NCBI GenBank assembly: GCA_028283855.1
Contig: JAPWJX010000003.1
Span: 930,001 to 994,000, forward strand
Direction: 5' to 3'
DNA from: Verrucomicrobium sp.
GTDB lineage: Bacteria > Verrucomicrobiota > Verrucomicrobiia > Methylacidiphilales > GAS474
DNA: 64,000 bases
Positions 48,386 to 56,333 of the stretch are shown in pieces. The position numbers were made by a program, and so were the translations under genes. Each line of letters opens with the position of its first letter. Position 1 is the first letter of the stretch. Below the pieces are notes generated by a model. The model saw only the letters and a list, made by a program, of their open reading frames with translations. It had not been told where the DNA came from and ran no database searches.

Positions 48386-49512
48386 TCCGGCCCGTTCTGG
48401 AGATTCCCGCGCTGGAACCGATCCCGGCGGAGGAGGTCGGCTCGATCGCGGTGGTGAAGCCCGACCACATCGGCGACCTGATCCTTCACACCCCCGTTTT
48501 CCCCGCCCTGCGGCGGCGTTTCCCGAAAGCCCGCATCACGGCGGTCGTCGGGACCTGGGCGGCCGAAGCGCTGCGGAACAATCCTCATGTCGACGAAATC
48601 GTCGCCTTTACCCCGGAGTGGCTTGACCGGGATCGGGTCCGCTTCGACCTGGCCAAGCACCGCCGCAACCAGGAGGCCCTGGCCCGGCTGGCGGCCAAGC
48701 CCTTCGATCTGGTGATCAACCTGCGGGACGAGGGGGAGGCCGTCTCCTACCTGAACCTTTCCGTCAACGCGCTCCTGACCGGCCGCTGGTTCCTCTCCTA
48801 TGTGAAGGACCATGCGGAATTGGCCATGGTGAGCCACCCGGTCGCCTATCGATACGAGCGGATGCACGTCCTCGACCGGGCGAAGGCGCTGCTGCGGGCC
48901 ATCGGCGTCGAGGTGGACGGGCTGCCCGCCCTCTATCCCTCCGCGGAAGACACGGCGCAGGCCGAGGCGCTGCTGGGGGGCAAGCGTTACTGGGTGGCCC
49001 TGGCCCCCGGCGCGGGCTGGCCGGGGAAGCGCTGGCCCTCGGAGAATTTCCTGGCCTTGGCGGCCGCCTTGCAGGAGCGGGGCATTCCCTTCCTGGCGCT
49101 CGGCGGCAAGGCGGAGGCCGGAGTGGCGGAGGAGATGGAGAAGCGCTTCGGCGCGCTCAACCTCTGCGGCAAGACGACTCTCCTTTCCGCCGCCGCCGTC
49201 CTGGGCAAGGTGGCCGTGGTGGTCAATTCCGACAGCGCCGCCGCCCACATGGGCGCGGCGATGGGAGCACGGGCGATCAACATCATGCAGCCGACGGCGC
49301 GCGTCGAGTTCGTGCCCCTGGGCCGGAAGGAGGCGGACGTCGTCTCCTACGACGACTGCATCAATTCCTGCCGCCTCTGGTTTTTCGGCCGCGACCCGAA
49401 GGAGGCGATCCTTCCCTGCGAATGCGTGGAGGGAATCGGCGTCGAGCGGGTGCGGCGCGCGGTCTTTCAGGCGCTCATCGACGCGTACGACGCGGGCGAG
49501 CTGGAGGGCTAG
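48382..49512 (+). CDS. Glycosyltransferase family 9 (heptosyltransferase-like)
   Basis: A 376-residue GT-B enzyme. It contains IAVVKPDHIGDLILHTPVFP (family start, K-x-x-x-x-G-D), ALAPGAGWPGKRWPSENFLA and VVNSDSAAAHMGAAMGARAI, the ADP-heptose donor region (D-[S/T]-x-x-x-H). Typical product is heptose on LPS core, consistent with hldE1 and gmhB in the window. The only start without upstream stop is TTG 48382, in a TTGA overlap with the previous gene. It ends in a 4 bp CTAG overlap with the next convergent gene. Confidence 0.88.
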   Translation: MIRPVLEIPALEPIPAEEVGSIAVVKPDHIGDLILHTPVFPALRRRFPKARITAVVGTWAAEALRNNPHVDEIVAFTPEWLDRDRVRFDLAKHRRNQEALARLAAKPFDLVINLRDEGEAVSYLNLSVNALLTGRWFLSYVKDHAELAMVSHPVAYRYERMHVLDRAKALLRAIGVEVDGLPALYPSAEDTAQAEALLGGKRYWVALAPGAGWPGKRWPSENFLALAAALQERGIPFLALGGKAEAGVAEEMEKRFGALNLCGKTTLLSAAAVLGKVAVVVNSDSAAAHMGAAMGARAINIMQPTARVEFVPLGRKEADVVSYDDCINSCRLWFFGRDPKEAILPCECVEGIGVERVRRAVFQALIDAYDAGELEG

Positions 49513-50267
49513 GCCTCGTAATGGGCCGCCAGCTGGCGGCCCGCCACGCGGCGCAGGATGGGGCGCCCGCCTTGGACGTCCTGCCGGTAGTTTGGCAAAA
49601 GGAGCAGGCCGCGCCGCAGGGTTTCCCCGTCTTCCGCGCCGACGCAGAGCGCGCCGGCCTGGAGCAAGGGAGGCCGGGGGGCGAAGGAAGGGGCCTCCCC
49701 CGCCGTGACGCAGAGCGCGCCGGGAGAGGCGGCGGCGAGCCGGGCCAGCGCTTCCCGAGCGGCGGGCGCGGCCCCTTCATACGCGGCCAAGAGCGCGAAG
49801 CCGCCGGACGGAATTTCATGGGGAAGGTCGAGGGGGACGATCGCCTCGCCGGGGCCGCGCAGGGCTTCCAGCAGCGCCTGGTGATCGGGCGGGATTTTCC
49901 CGGCATAGGCGACATGGCCAGGGCCGTGGAAGGCGCGGGCCTCCGCCAAGGCGCGCAGGGCGTTGGTGTCCGCTTTGGGGTCGAGCGCGTAGGCGCCGCC
50001 GTCCAGAATGGCTTCCGCCGCTTCCGGAAAGCGGAGTGGATAGGGTAGGCCGCGGGCGGCCAGGTTGGAAGCGCGCACCTGGTCGAGTTCCTCGCGCAGT
50101 TCCCGCACCCGCCGGTCGAGGAGGAGCAGGTGGTCCATCGCCGCCTTGCCGTGGAGGAGGACGTGGCGGATGCGCAGGAGCTGTTTCTTGGCCCGCCAGA
50201 CGCCGAGGCGGCCGAGGAGGCCGACGAGGGCCTGGTGCGGGGCGGAGCGGGGTTTCATGGCGGGCAT
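49509..50267 (-). CDS. Unknown protein downstream of GH130-like gene
   Basis: A 252-residue soluble protein of no recognised family. It starts with a basic helical segment (VWRAKKQLLRIRHVLLHGKA), a short coiled-coil stretch (LLLLDRRVRELREELDQVRA) and then alternating strands and helices, with FHGPGHVAYAGKIPPDHQAL and IVPLDLPHEIPSGGFALLAA. That second part resembles a Rossmann-like methyltransferase or NDP-binding fold, but no motif is decisive. It is the last gene of the Wzm-Wzt operon (6 bp after the GH130-like gene). Possible polysaccharide-modifying role. Confidence 0.55.
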   Translation of the reverse strand: MPAMKPRSAPHQALVGLLGRLGVWRAKKQLLRIRHVLLHGKAAMDHLLLLDRRVRELREELDQVRASNLAARGLPYPLRFPEAAEAILDGGAYALDPKADTNALRALAEARAFHGPGHVAYAGKIPPDHQALLEALRGPGEAIVPLDLPHEIPSGGFALLAAYEGAAPAAREALARLAAASPGALCVTAGEAPSFAPRPPLLQAGALCVGAEDGETLRRGLLLLPNYRQDVQGGRPILRRVAGRQLAAHYEA

Positions 50268-50273
50268 GAGATT

Positions 50274-51242
50274 CTAAAGAAGGACGCTTTTTTGCAAGAG
50301 CCGTTCGTGGTCGAAGAAGGCCAGGGCGCTTTCCCGGTCGTTCACGCCGCAGGCGACGATCCAACGCCCGGCCTCGAAGAGCGCCCCCGCCGGGTAGGCG
50401 ACGGCGGAGCCGAAGAGGGCGCGGGGGGCGAAAGGGTCGCCCTCCACCAAGGGGAAGGGGACCCACCGCGTGGGCCGGAAGGGAGGATGGGCGGCGAAGG
50501 CGTAGAGCGTCGCCCCGTAGATGGCGCCGGTGAAGGTGGGAAAGGGCGGCGGCTTTGGAAAGTACCGGGCGTGGAGGAAGGAGAAGTATTCGTCCCCGAC
50601 GCGGACGGGCGGGGTGCCGCCGCGCGGCGTGCCGAAGGCCCACGGGAAGCGGGCCTTTGTCTTATGGACGGCGGCGGGCCGCCCAGCCCCCAAGTCCCAG
50701 GCGACGACGGCGTGCGGCTGGGGCGCGTGGACGAAGTGGAGCTGCCCCGCGTGCTCGAAGAACTGCCAGTTCTTTTCTGTCGAGAAGGGGTGGAAGGCCC
50801 CGCCGGTGGGCGCGGTGCCGGGGGCGTAGTCGTTGAGGTTGTGGTTGCGCCCGTAGGGCAGGGGGACGCGGGCCAGGGGGCGGCCTTCGCCGTCGATCCG
50901 CCAGAGAGCCTGCGACTGGACCTGCCCCTGCATGCCCAGGAGGGTGCAGGCGCAGTAAAGCTCCTCCCGGAAGAGGAAGAGTCGCGGGTCCTCGATGAAT
51001 TGCCCGGGCGGGAGGGCAGGGCGGAAGGGGCGGTGGCTGCCGGGGAGGGGCAGAAAATCGGGGCCCAGGCGGCAAAGGTGGACGGTGGCGTCGTCGCGGA
51101 AATCGTTGGCGCGGTAGGCCAGGTAAAGGTCTCCCCGCCAGCGGGCCAGGGAGGGGTTGAAGGCGTAGCGCTTGGCCGCGCCGTCCCCGGCCAGGCGGGC
51201 GTTGGGGAGGGAGAGGATCCGCTCCGCCAGGGGCGCCTTCAT
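50274..51242 (-). CDS. Beta-propeller glycosidase/phosphorylase-like (GH130-type)
   Basis: A 322-residue protein with blade-like repeats characteristic of five-bladed beta-propellers: NPSLARWRGDLYLAYRANDF, FIEDPRLFLFREELYCACTL, RGGTPPVRVGDEYFSFLHAR and SAVAYPAGALFEAGRWIVAC. The GTPPV and EDPR motifs match GH130-type enzymes that act on mannosides or phosphorylase reactions, though catalytic assignment is only tentative. Start ATG 51242, overlapping the stop of the ABC ATPase gene. Location in an export operon suggests polysaccharide synthesis or trimming. Confidence 0.65.
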   Translation of the reverse strand: MKAPLAERILSLPNARLAGDGAAKRYAFNPSLARWRGDLYLAYRANDFRDDATVHLCRLGPDFLPLPGSHRPFRPALPPGQFIEDPRLFLFREELYCACTLLGMQGQVQSQALWRIDGEGRPLARVPLPYGRNHNLNDYAPGTAPTGGAFHPFSTEKNWQFFEHAGQLHFVHAPQPHAVVAWDLGAGRPAAVHKTKARFPWAFGTPRGGTPPVRVGDEYFSFLHARYFPKPPPFPTFTGAIYGATLYAFAAHPPFRPTRWVPFPLVEGDPFAPRALFGSAVAYPAGALFEAGRWIVACGVNDRESALAFFDHERLLQKSVLL

Positions 51243-51961
51243 GCGCCCTGCTGCATGAAGGCGGCGTAGCGGGAGGAGATCTCCTCCACCGTGCCGGTGG
51301 CCTGGGTGACGCCGCGGTTCACCCAGGTGGCGCGGGTGCAGAGCTGCTGGATCAGCTCCGGGGAATGGGAGATGAGGATGACCGACATGTCCGAGCGGAT
51401 CTTCTCCACCAGCGCGTCGGTCGATTTTTTCACGAAGCTGACGTCGCCCACGCCCAGGACCTCGTCCAGGAGGAGGACGTCGGGATTGACCTCCATGGCC
51501 ACGGAAAAGCCCAGGCGCATCCGCATGCCGGAGGAGTAGGTGTAGACGGGCTGGTCGAAGAATTCCCGCAGCTCGGAGAACTCCTCGATCTTTTTCAGCC
51601 GCTTGAGGATGGTGCGGTGGTGGAGGCCCAGGAGCATGCCGCCCAGGATGGCGTTTTCCCGGCCGGTGAGGCTTTCCTCAAAGCCGACGCCGATGGAAAG
51701 GAGCATGACGCGCAGGCCCTTGGCTTTCCAGATCTTACCCCGGTCCTTGTCGACGATGCCGGAGATGAGCCGCATGAGGGTGCTCTTTCCCGCGCCGTTG
51801 GAGCCCAGGACGCCCAGGGTTTCCCCGCGCCGCAGTTCCAGGGAGACGTCTTTCACCGCCCAGAAATCGCGGCTCCCGTCCAGCGGGGTGCGCAGCCGGT
51901 ATTTGAGGCCGACGTTTTCCAGCCGGAGGATGGCGGGGTGGCCCGGGTCGTGCGGGTGCAT
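51239..51961 (-). CDS. wzt: Polysaccharide ABC exporter, ATP-binding protein (Wzt/KpsT type)
   Basis: A 240-residue ABC ATPase. Walker A is GVLGSNGAGKSTLMRLI, signature YSSGMRMRLGFSVAM (the S-S-G-M variant), Walker B DVLLLDEVLGVGDVSF and switch His in ISHSPELI. Lack of a C-terminal carbohydrate-binding domain (total 240) makes it KpsT- or short-Wzt-like. With the permease just upstream it exports a lipid-linked polysaccharide such as O-antigen or capsule. Start ATG 51961 overlaps the permease stop by one base. Confidence 0.9.
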   Translation of the reverse strand: MHPHDPGHPAILRLENVGLKYRLRTPLDGSRDFWAVKDVSLELRRGETLGVLGSNGAGKSTLMRLISGIVDKDRGKIWKAKGLRVMLLSIGVGFEESLTGRENAILGGMLLGLHHRTILKRLKKIEEFSELREFFDQPVYTYSSGMRMRLGFSVAMEVNPDVLLLDEVLGVGDVSFVKKSTDALVEKIRSDMSVILISHSPELIQQLCTRATWVNRGVTQATGTVEEISSRYAAFMQQGA

Positions 51962-52740
51962 CAGAGCGCCCTTTTGGTGATCTGGCCGCCCAGCTTCCGG
52001 ATCAGCCAGAATCCGGAGGCCAGGGCCAGCGCGCAGAGGGTAAGGGAAGGGAGGAAGTGGCTCCAGCGGGGCCAGCTCTGGTTCATGAGGATGTCGCGGT
52101 AGCCTTCGATGAGCGGCACTGCGGGATTGAGGTAGAACCAGGGGCGGAAGGCTTCCGGCACCTTGGTCAGGGGGAAGAAGACGCCGGAAACCCAGATCAT
52201 GATGCCCAGCAGGGTGCTAAGGAGGGTCCGCCCGTCCTGGAAATAGGGCATGAGGATGGAGAGGGGCATGCTGACGGAGACGACGACGAAGAGCTGGAGG
52301 AACAGCAGGACCGGCAGAGCCAGGTAGGGAAGGCTGACGGGGCAGTGCAGGATCCAAAAGAGCGGGAAGACGACGACGAGGGAGAAGACGAATTTCCAGC
52401 TCAGGTTGGCGATGGCGATGATGGGGTAGATGCTCTTCGGCAGCTGGACCTGCTGCATGAGGCCGGCGTTGCCGACGATGGCGTTGGCCCCGCCGTTGAT
52501 GCTGGAGGCGAAGTGGTTGTAGACGACGTTCCCGATGAAGAGGAAGGCCGCCATGTTCGGCGTCCGGTTGTGAATGATGTGGGTGAAGACGACGTAGAAT
52601 ACCGCCGTGCTGAGGATCGGCTCCAGGACCCACCAGAGGGTGCCCAGGTAGGTTTTGTCGATGTCCCGCTTGAGGTTGGCGTAGGTCTTGAACCGGACGA
52701 TGTGCCAATAGCGGGTGAGCTGGACGAGCGAGTCTTTCAA
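51961..52740 (-). CDS. wzm: Polysaccharide ABC exporter, permease (Wzm type)
   Basis: A 259-residue ABC-2 permease with six hydrophobic segments. TKTYL-like N-terminus (KRDIDKTYLGTLWWVLEPIL) is the usual cytoplasmic start, then NVVYNHFASSINGGANAIVG and SVPLSILMPYF-like stretch, and ending ILMNQSWPRWSHFLPSLTLC. The TTG at 52740 gives the expected length (about 260); the frame is open upstream but that part overlaps other coding sequence. It forms the first gene of the operon wzm-wzt-GH130-like-unknown. Confidence 0.85.
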   Translation of the reverse strand: MKDSLVQLTRYWHIVRFKTYANLKRDIDKTYLGTLWWVLEPILSTAVFYVVFTHIIHNRTPNMAAFLFIGNVVYNHFASSINGGANAIVGNAGLMQQVQLPKSIYPIIAIANLSWKFVFSLVVVFPLFWILHCPVSLPYLALPVLLFLQLFVVVSVSMPLSILMPYFQDGRTLLSTLLGIMIWVSGVFFPLTKVPEAFRPWFYLNPAVPLIEGYRDILMNQSWPRWSHFLPSLTLCALALASGFWLIRKLGGQITKRAL

Positions 52741-52784
52741 GCGCGGCGCGACTATACGGAAGCCCCCCCGGCTTCCACAATCCC

Positions 52785-53849
52785 TTACTCCCGGGGGAAT
52801 TCCGGGTGCTGGAAGAGGCCGTCGCTCAGGTGGCCGCGGCTGAAGAGCTCCGCCAGCTCGCGCAGGCGCTTGTCCGGGATCATGGCCGCGTAGGGAAGGG
52901 TGGCTCCCTGGGAGCGGCGGCGCTTGAAGAGGGCGGCCTGGTAGGTCATGACCACGGAGGGCAGGAGAGCCTGGCCCGCGCCGCGGTCGCTGTTCGGGGA
53001 GTGGATGAGGAGGTTTTGGCAGAGGACCAGCTTTAGGCACCGCTTGAGGCTGTGGGCGGCCTCGACGCGGTCGGACTCCGGGAATTCCTCGATGACGCGG
53101 CCGATGGCGGAGGCGACGTCCGGCGCGTGGATCGTGCCGTAGACGAGCATGTTGAGGTTGGCCGCCTTGATCGCCGCGCGGAGGGTGGCCAGGTCCCGGA
53201 TTTCCCCAAAGGAGATGACGTTGACGTCCTGGCCCAGGCTGCGCTCCACGGCGTCGGCGTAGTTGTCGATGTCGATGCCCAGCTCCTGCTGGGTGACCAG
53301 GGAGCGCTGGCTGCGGATCTTGTACTCGATCGGGTCCTCGAAGGTGCGGATGTGGAAGCTGCCGTGGGAGCTTTGATAGTTGAGGATGCTGGCCAGGGTC
53401 GTCGTCTTGCCCGCGCAGGGGCCGCCGGTGATGAGGACCAGGCCGGGGTTGGGGTCGACGAGGGCTTGGAGCAGGTCGTGGTCGAGGCCGAGGCGGTCGA
53501 GGCTGGGCACCTCCATCGGCTGGAAGCGAAAGGCCACCGCGCGGCGTCGGCGGGTGCCGTAGCGGGTGATGCGGATGGTGTGGGGCGGATTTTCCAGGGA
53601 GAAGGCGTGGCGCCCCTCCGAGCTGCGGACGACGTCTTCCCAGAGCATGTCGAAGTGTTCCAGGATCGGCAGGGCCTGTTTTTCCGGGATGCTCAGGCAG
53701 GAGCGGGCCAGGCGCAAAACGGGCAGCTCTCCCTCGATCAGGTGAAGGTCGGTCGCCTTCAATGACTGGACGATGGTGATGAGATTCCGGAAGAGCGGAT
53801 TATTGTGGAGCCCGGCGGGCGCGGTGGCCGGCACTGGAGGGGGATTCAT
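52785..53849 (-). CDS. PilT-like secretion/pilus retraction ATPase, divergent
   Basis: A 354-residue hexameric-type ATPase resembling PilT/PilU. The nucleotide site is VLITGGPCAGKTTTLASILN, where the usual GPTGSGKST is GGPCAGKTT. The Asp-box (IRTFEDPIEYKIRSQRSLVT), Walker B-like VNVISFGEIRDLATLRAAIK and His box GTIHAPDVASAIGRVIEEFP are present but changed: the PilT consensus GEMRDxET is GEIRDLAT. No other type IV pilus gene is in the window. Start ATG 53849. The N-terminal 80 residues match the PilT PAS-like region only loosely. Confidence 0.82.
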   Translation of the reverse strand: MNPPPVPATAPAGLHNNPLFRNLITIVQSLKATDLHLIEGELPVLRLARSCLSIPEKQALPILEHFDMLWEDVVRSSEGRHAFSLENPPHTIRITRYGTRRRRAVAFRFQPMEVPSLDRLGLDHDLLQALVDPNPGLVLITGGPCAGKTTTLASILNYQSSHGSFHIRTFEDPIEYKIRSQRSLVTQQELGIDIDNYADAVERSLGQDVNVISFGEIRDLATLRAAIKAANLNMLVYGTIHAPDVASAIGRVIEEFPESDRVEAAHSLKRCLKLVLCQNLLIHSPNSDRGAGQALLPSVVMTYQAALFKRRRSQGATLPYAAMIPDKRLRELAELFSRGHLSDGLFQHPEFPRE

Positions 53850-53925
53850 GCCGCCCGGGATTTAACATGAAAGCGCGTAAGAATGCAAACTCTTGCGTGT
53901 GGGAGGCGGCGATACATGATCGGGC

Positions 53926-54267
53926 ATGACTGTCTTTGACCGGGCCGAGGCGCTGGAGCGTTGCCGCGGAAAGGAGGGCCTCTTGGCCAAATTGATCCGT
54001 ATTTATCTGGAAGACGCTGCCCAGCAGGGAGCCGTCTTGGACGCGGCCTGCGCCGCCGGGGACGTGACGGCGCTGGAGCGGGCCGCCCACCGGCTGAAGG
54101 GCTCAGCCCTGAATCTGAGCCTCAAGCGCGTGGCGGAAGCCGCCGCCCGCCTGGAGGACGAGGCCCGGACGGAGCGGACTGCGGAGGCCGCCGCTCTCTG
54201 GCCCGCCCTGCGCGCCGCGTTGGAGGAGGCGGCTGCGGCGCTGCGGCCGTTCCTATCCCAGCCATGA
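53926..54267 (+). CDS. Stand-alone HPt (histidine phosphotransfer) protein
   Basis: A 113-residue four-helix protein. The HPt signature is AAHRLKGSALNLSLKRVAEA, with the phosphorylated His at residue 55 and the K-G-S pattern that follows it. It has no other domain. Start ATG 53926. It overlaps the following response-regulator gene as ATGA (54264-54267). It can accept phosphate from a hybrid kinase lacking its own HPt, such as the one at 328-3345, and pass it to the GGDEF regulator; this link is inference. Confidence 0.85.
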   Translation: MTVFDRAEALERCRGKEGLLAKLIRIYLEDAAQQGAVLDAACAAGDVTALERAAHRLKGSALNLSLKRVAEAAARLEDEARTERTAEAAALWPALRAALEEAAAALRPFLSQP

Positions 54268-55160
54268 CCGCCGATCCCCTGGCGCCGGAAGGCGTCCTTC
54301 GTATCCTCCTGGTGGAGGATAACCCGGGAGACCTGCTCCTTCTCAAGGAAACGCTGGCCGAGACGCGGCTGCCCTTTGCCCTCACGCATTGCGCCGATTT
54401 GGAGAGCGCCCTGGCGCTTTCCCAGACCGACCTTTTCGAGCTGATGCTGCTCGACCTCTCTCTGCCGGACAGCACCGGCGTGGCCACGGTGGCGCGGGCC
54501 AGCCAGGCTTACCGCCGTATTCCCATCATCGTCATGACCTCCCTGGACGATGATGCGGTGGGCCTCAAGGCGATTCAGCTCGGCGCGCAGGACTATCTGG
54601 TGAAGCAGCACGTCACCGCCTATCTGCTGCGGCGGTCCGTGCGCTACGCGCGGGAGCGGCACCGGGAGCGGCAGGTGCTGTTGAAGGCCTCCCTCATCGA
54701 CGACATGACGGGTCTATATAATCGCCGGGGCTTTCTCAGCGCGGCGCACGAGGAGTTGGAGCGCGGGGGAGGCCGTTTCCTGGCCCTGTTTGCCGACCTG
54801 GACGGGCTGAAGCAGATCAACGACCTGCACGGGCACGCCTGGGGGGACCGCGCCATCGTCAAGACGGCGGAGATCCTCAAGCTCTGTCTGGATAGCGAGG
54901 CGGTGGCCGCCCGCCTGGGCGGGGACGAGTTCGTCGCCCTTATTCCTTCCCCGCGGCCCGGCGCGGAGGAGGCTCTGCGCGCTTCCCTGCAAAAGGAGGT
55001 CGACGGCGTCAACCGCAAGGGGGAGAAGCCCTTCCCTCTTTCCGTCAGCATCGGCTTCCAGCGCGCCGATTTGGAGGAGGGCCCGATCGACCTGGAGACG
55101 CTCCTGGCCCGGGCGGATGGCGAGCTTTACAAGGCCAAGCGCGTCCGCAAGGGAGTCTAG
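54264..55160 (+). CDS. Response regulator with GGDEF (diguanylate cyclase) output
   Basis: A 298-residue protein. The receiver starts RILLVEDNPGDLLLLKETLA with the phosphoacceptor Asp64 in LMLLDLSLPDSTGV and the conserved Lys in DYLVKQHVTAY. The output domain has a full active site RLGGDEFVAL (GGDEF at residues 219-223) and DLDGLKQINDLHGHAWGD. I see no R-x-x-D inhibitory site just before GGDEF, so product inhibition may be absent. It makes c-di-GMP and is coupled to the HPt gene. Stop shares CTAG with the convergent marR gene. Confidence 0.92.
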   Translation: MTADPLAPEGVLRILLVEDNPGDLLLLKETLAETRLPFALTHCADLESALALSQTDLFELMLLDLSLPDSTGVATVARASQAYRRIPIIVMTSLDDDAVGLKAIQLGAQDYLVKQHVTAYLLRRSVRYARERHRERQVLLKASLIDDMTGLYNRRGFLSAAHEELERGGGRFLALFADLDGLKQINDLHGHAWGDRAIVKTAEILKLCLDSEAVAARLGGDEFVALIPSPRPGAEEALRASLQKEVDGVNRKGEKPFPLSVSIGFQRADLEEGPIDLETLLARADGELYKAKRVRKGV

Positions 55161-55573
55161 CCCGGGATCGCGTTGAGCCAGTCCCGCACCGCGTGGAGGC
55201 GGCGGGATTGCGCGGCGTTGGCGCGCAATAAGGCGGAGATCCCGTCGCTGGCCGCGCCCAGGGCCCTGCGCCCTTCCCGGGTGATGGAGATCATCTTCCG
55301 CCGCAGGTTGCGGGGGTCCTCGGCGACGAAGACGAAGCCCTTCCCCTCCAGCCGGGCCAGCATGGGGGTGAGGGTGCTGGGGTGGATGTCGAGGGCGGCG
55401 GCCAGAACGAAGGGGGAGGCGGCGGGCCGGTCGACCAGGGCGCGCAGGACCAGCCACTGGGTGATGCTCAGGCCGTGGCGCTGGTCGCACGCCTTGTTGA
55501 GGCGCTGGATGGCCTGGGCGATTTCCGCCAGGGCGCGGGCCTGGCTATCGCCGGAGGGGTTCGCCGGTTGCAT
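55157..55573 (-). CDS. MarR-family transcriptional regulator
   Basis: A 138-residue winged-helix regulator with the MarR pattern: LSITQWLVLRALVDRPAASP, ALDIHPSTLTPMLARLEGKG and KGFVFVAEDPRNLRRKMISI. The wing loop has D-x-R as in the family. Start ATG 55573, 29 bp inside the end of otsB on the same strand, so it is the third gene of otsA-otsB-marR. Its regulon is unknown; autoregulation of the trehalose operon is possible. Confidence 0.85.
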   Translation of the reverse strand: MQPANPSGDSQARALAEIAQAIQRLNKACDQRHGLSITQWLVLRALVDRPAASPFVLAAALDIHPSTLTPMLARLEGKGFVFVAEDPRNLRRKMISITREGRRALGAASDGISALLRANAAQSRRLHAVRDWLNAIPG

Positions 55574-56333
55574 GGCCCACGATGAAGCCCAGGAGGGTCT
55601 TGAGCAAGCGCGCCATTTCGGCCTGGCTCTTGATGTAGAACTGGGCCTGGGACGATTCCCGGTAACCGATGCGGACGCCGATGATGCGCGGATCGCCCAG
55701 GGAGAAGGCGTCCTCGTCCGTGTCGTCGTCCCCGACGTAGAGGGCCGCCTTGGCCCCGCTGCGGGAAAGGAGTTCCTGAAGGGCGATTCCCTTGTGCGGA
55801 CCTCCTTCGGCCACCAGGTTGACGACGCACTTTCCCAGGATGACGCGCGGCGGCGGGTCGAGTCGGGCGGATAGTTCCAGGATGCGCTGTTTGGCCTCTT
55901 TCTTCCGGCGGGAATGGCGGTAGTGGAGGGCCAGGGAGAGGGCCTTGTCTTCCAGGACCACGCCTTCCCGCTCCTCTTCCGGCGGCAGGGACGCCTCCAT
56001 TTGCAGCCGCCAGGAGCGGCACAGCTCGGCGAAGTGGCGCAGGGGGGCGGGATTGGGCATCGCCCCCTCCAGGCCGTGGTTGCCCACCAGGTAGGCGGGC
56101 TCGAAGGGGAGGCGGCGGCGGAGGTCGACGACGCTGCGCCCGGAGACGACGGCCAGCGGCACGCGGCGGCCCAGCTCCTCCGTCAGCTCCGCGACGGCGG
56201 CGGTCATGGCGGCGTCCTCCGGGGCGTCGACGATGCGGGAGAGGGTCCCGTCGTAGTCGAAGGCGAAGAGGGTGCGGGTGAAGCTGAGCGACTCGAGGAT
56301 GCGCAGTCCCGCTTCGGAAAAGACCGGGATCAT
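55545..56333 (-). CDS. otsB: Trehalose-6-phosphate phosphatase
   Basis: A 262-residue HAD-fold phosphatase with LFAFDYDGTLSRIVDAPEDA (D-Y-D-G-T-L nucleophile pair), LAVVSGRSVVDLRRRL, LVGNHGLEGAMPN, and VGDDDTDEDAFSLG (motif IV). It removes phosphate from trehalose-6-phosphate to give trehalose, a stress protectant. Start ATG 56333 overlaps the otsA stop (ATGA). Its end overlaps marR. Confidence 0.93.
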   Translation of the reverse strand: MIPVFSEAGLRILESLSFTRTLFAFDYDGTLSRIVDAPEDAAMTAAVAELTEELGRRVPLAVVSGRSVVDLRRRLPFEPAYLVGNHGLEGAMPNPAPLRHFAELCRSWRLQMEASLPPEEEREGVVLEDKALSLALHYRHSRRKKEAKQRILELSARLDPPPRVILGKCVVNLVAEGGPHKGIALQELLSRSGAKAALYVGDDDTDEDAFSLGDPRIIGVRIGYRESSQAQFYIKSQAEMARLLKTLLGFIVGHATGEPLRR

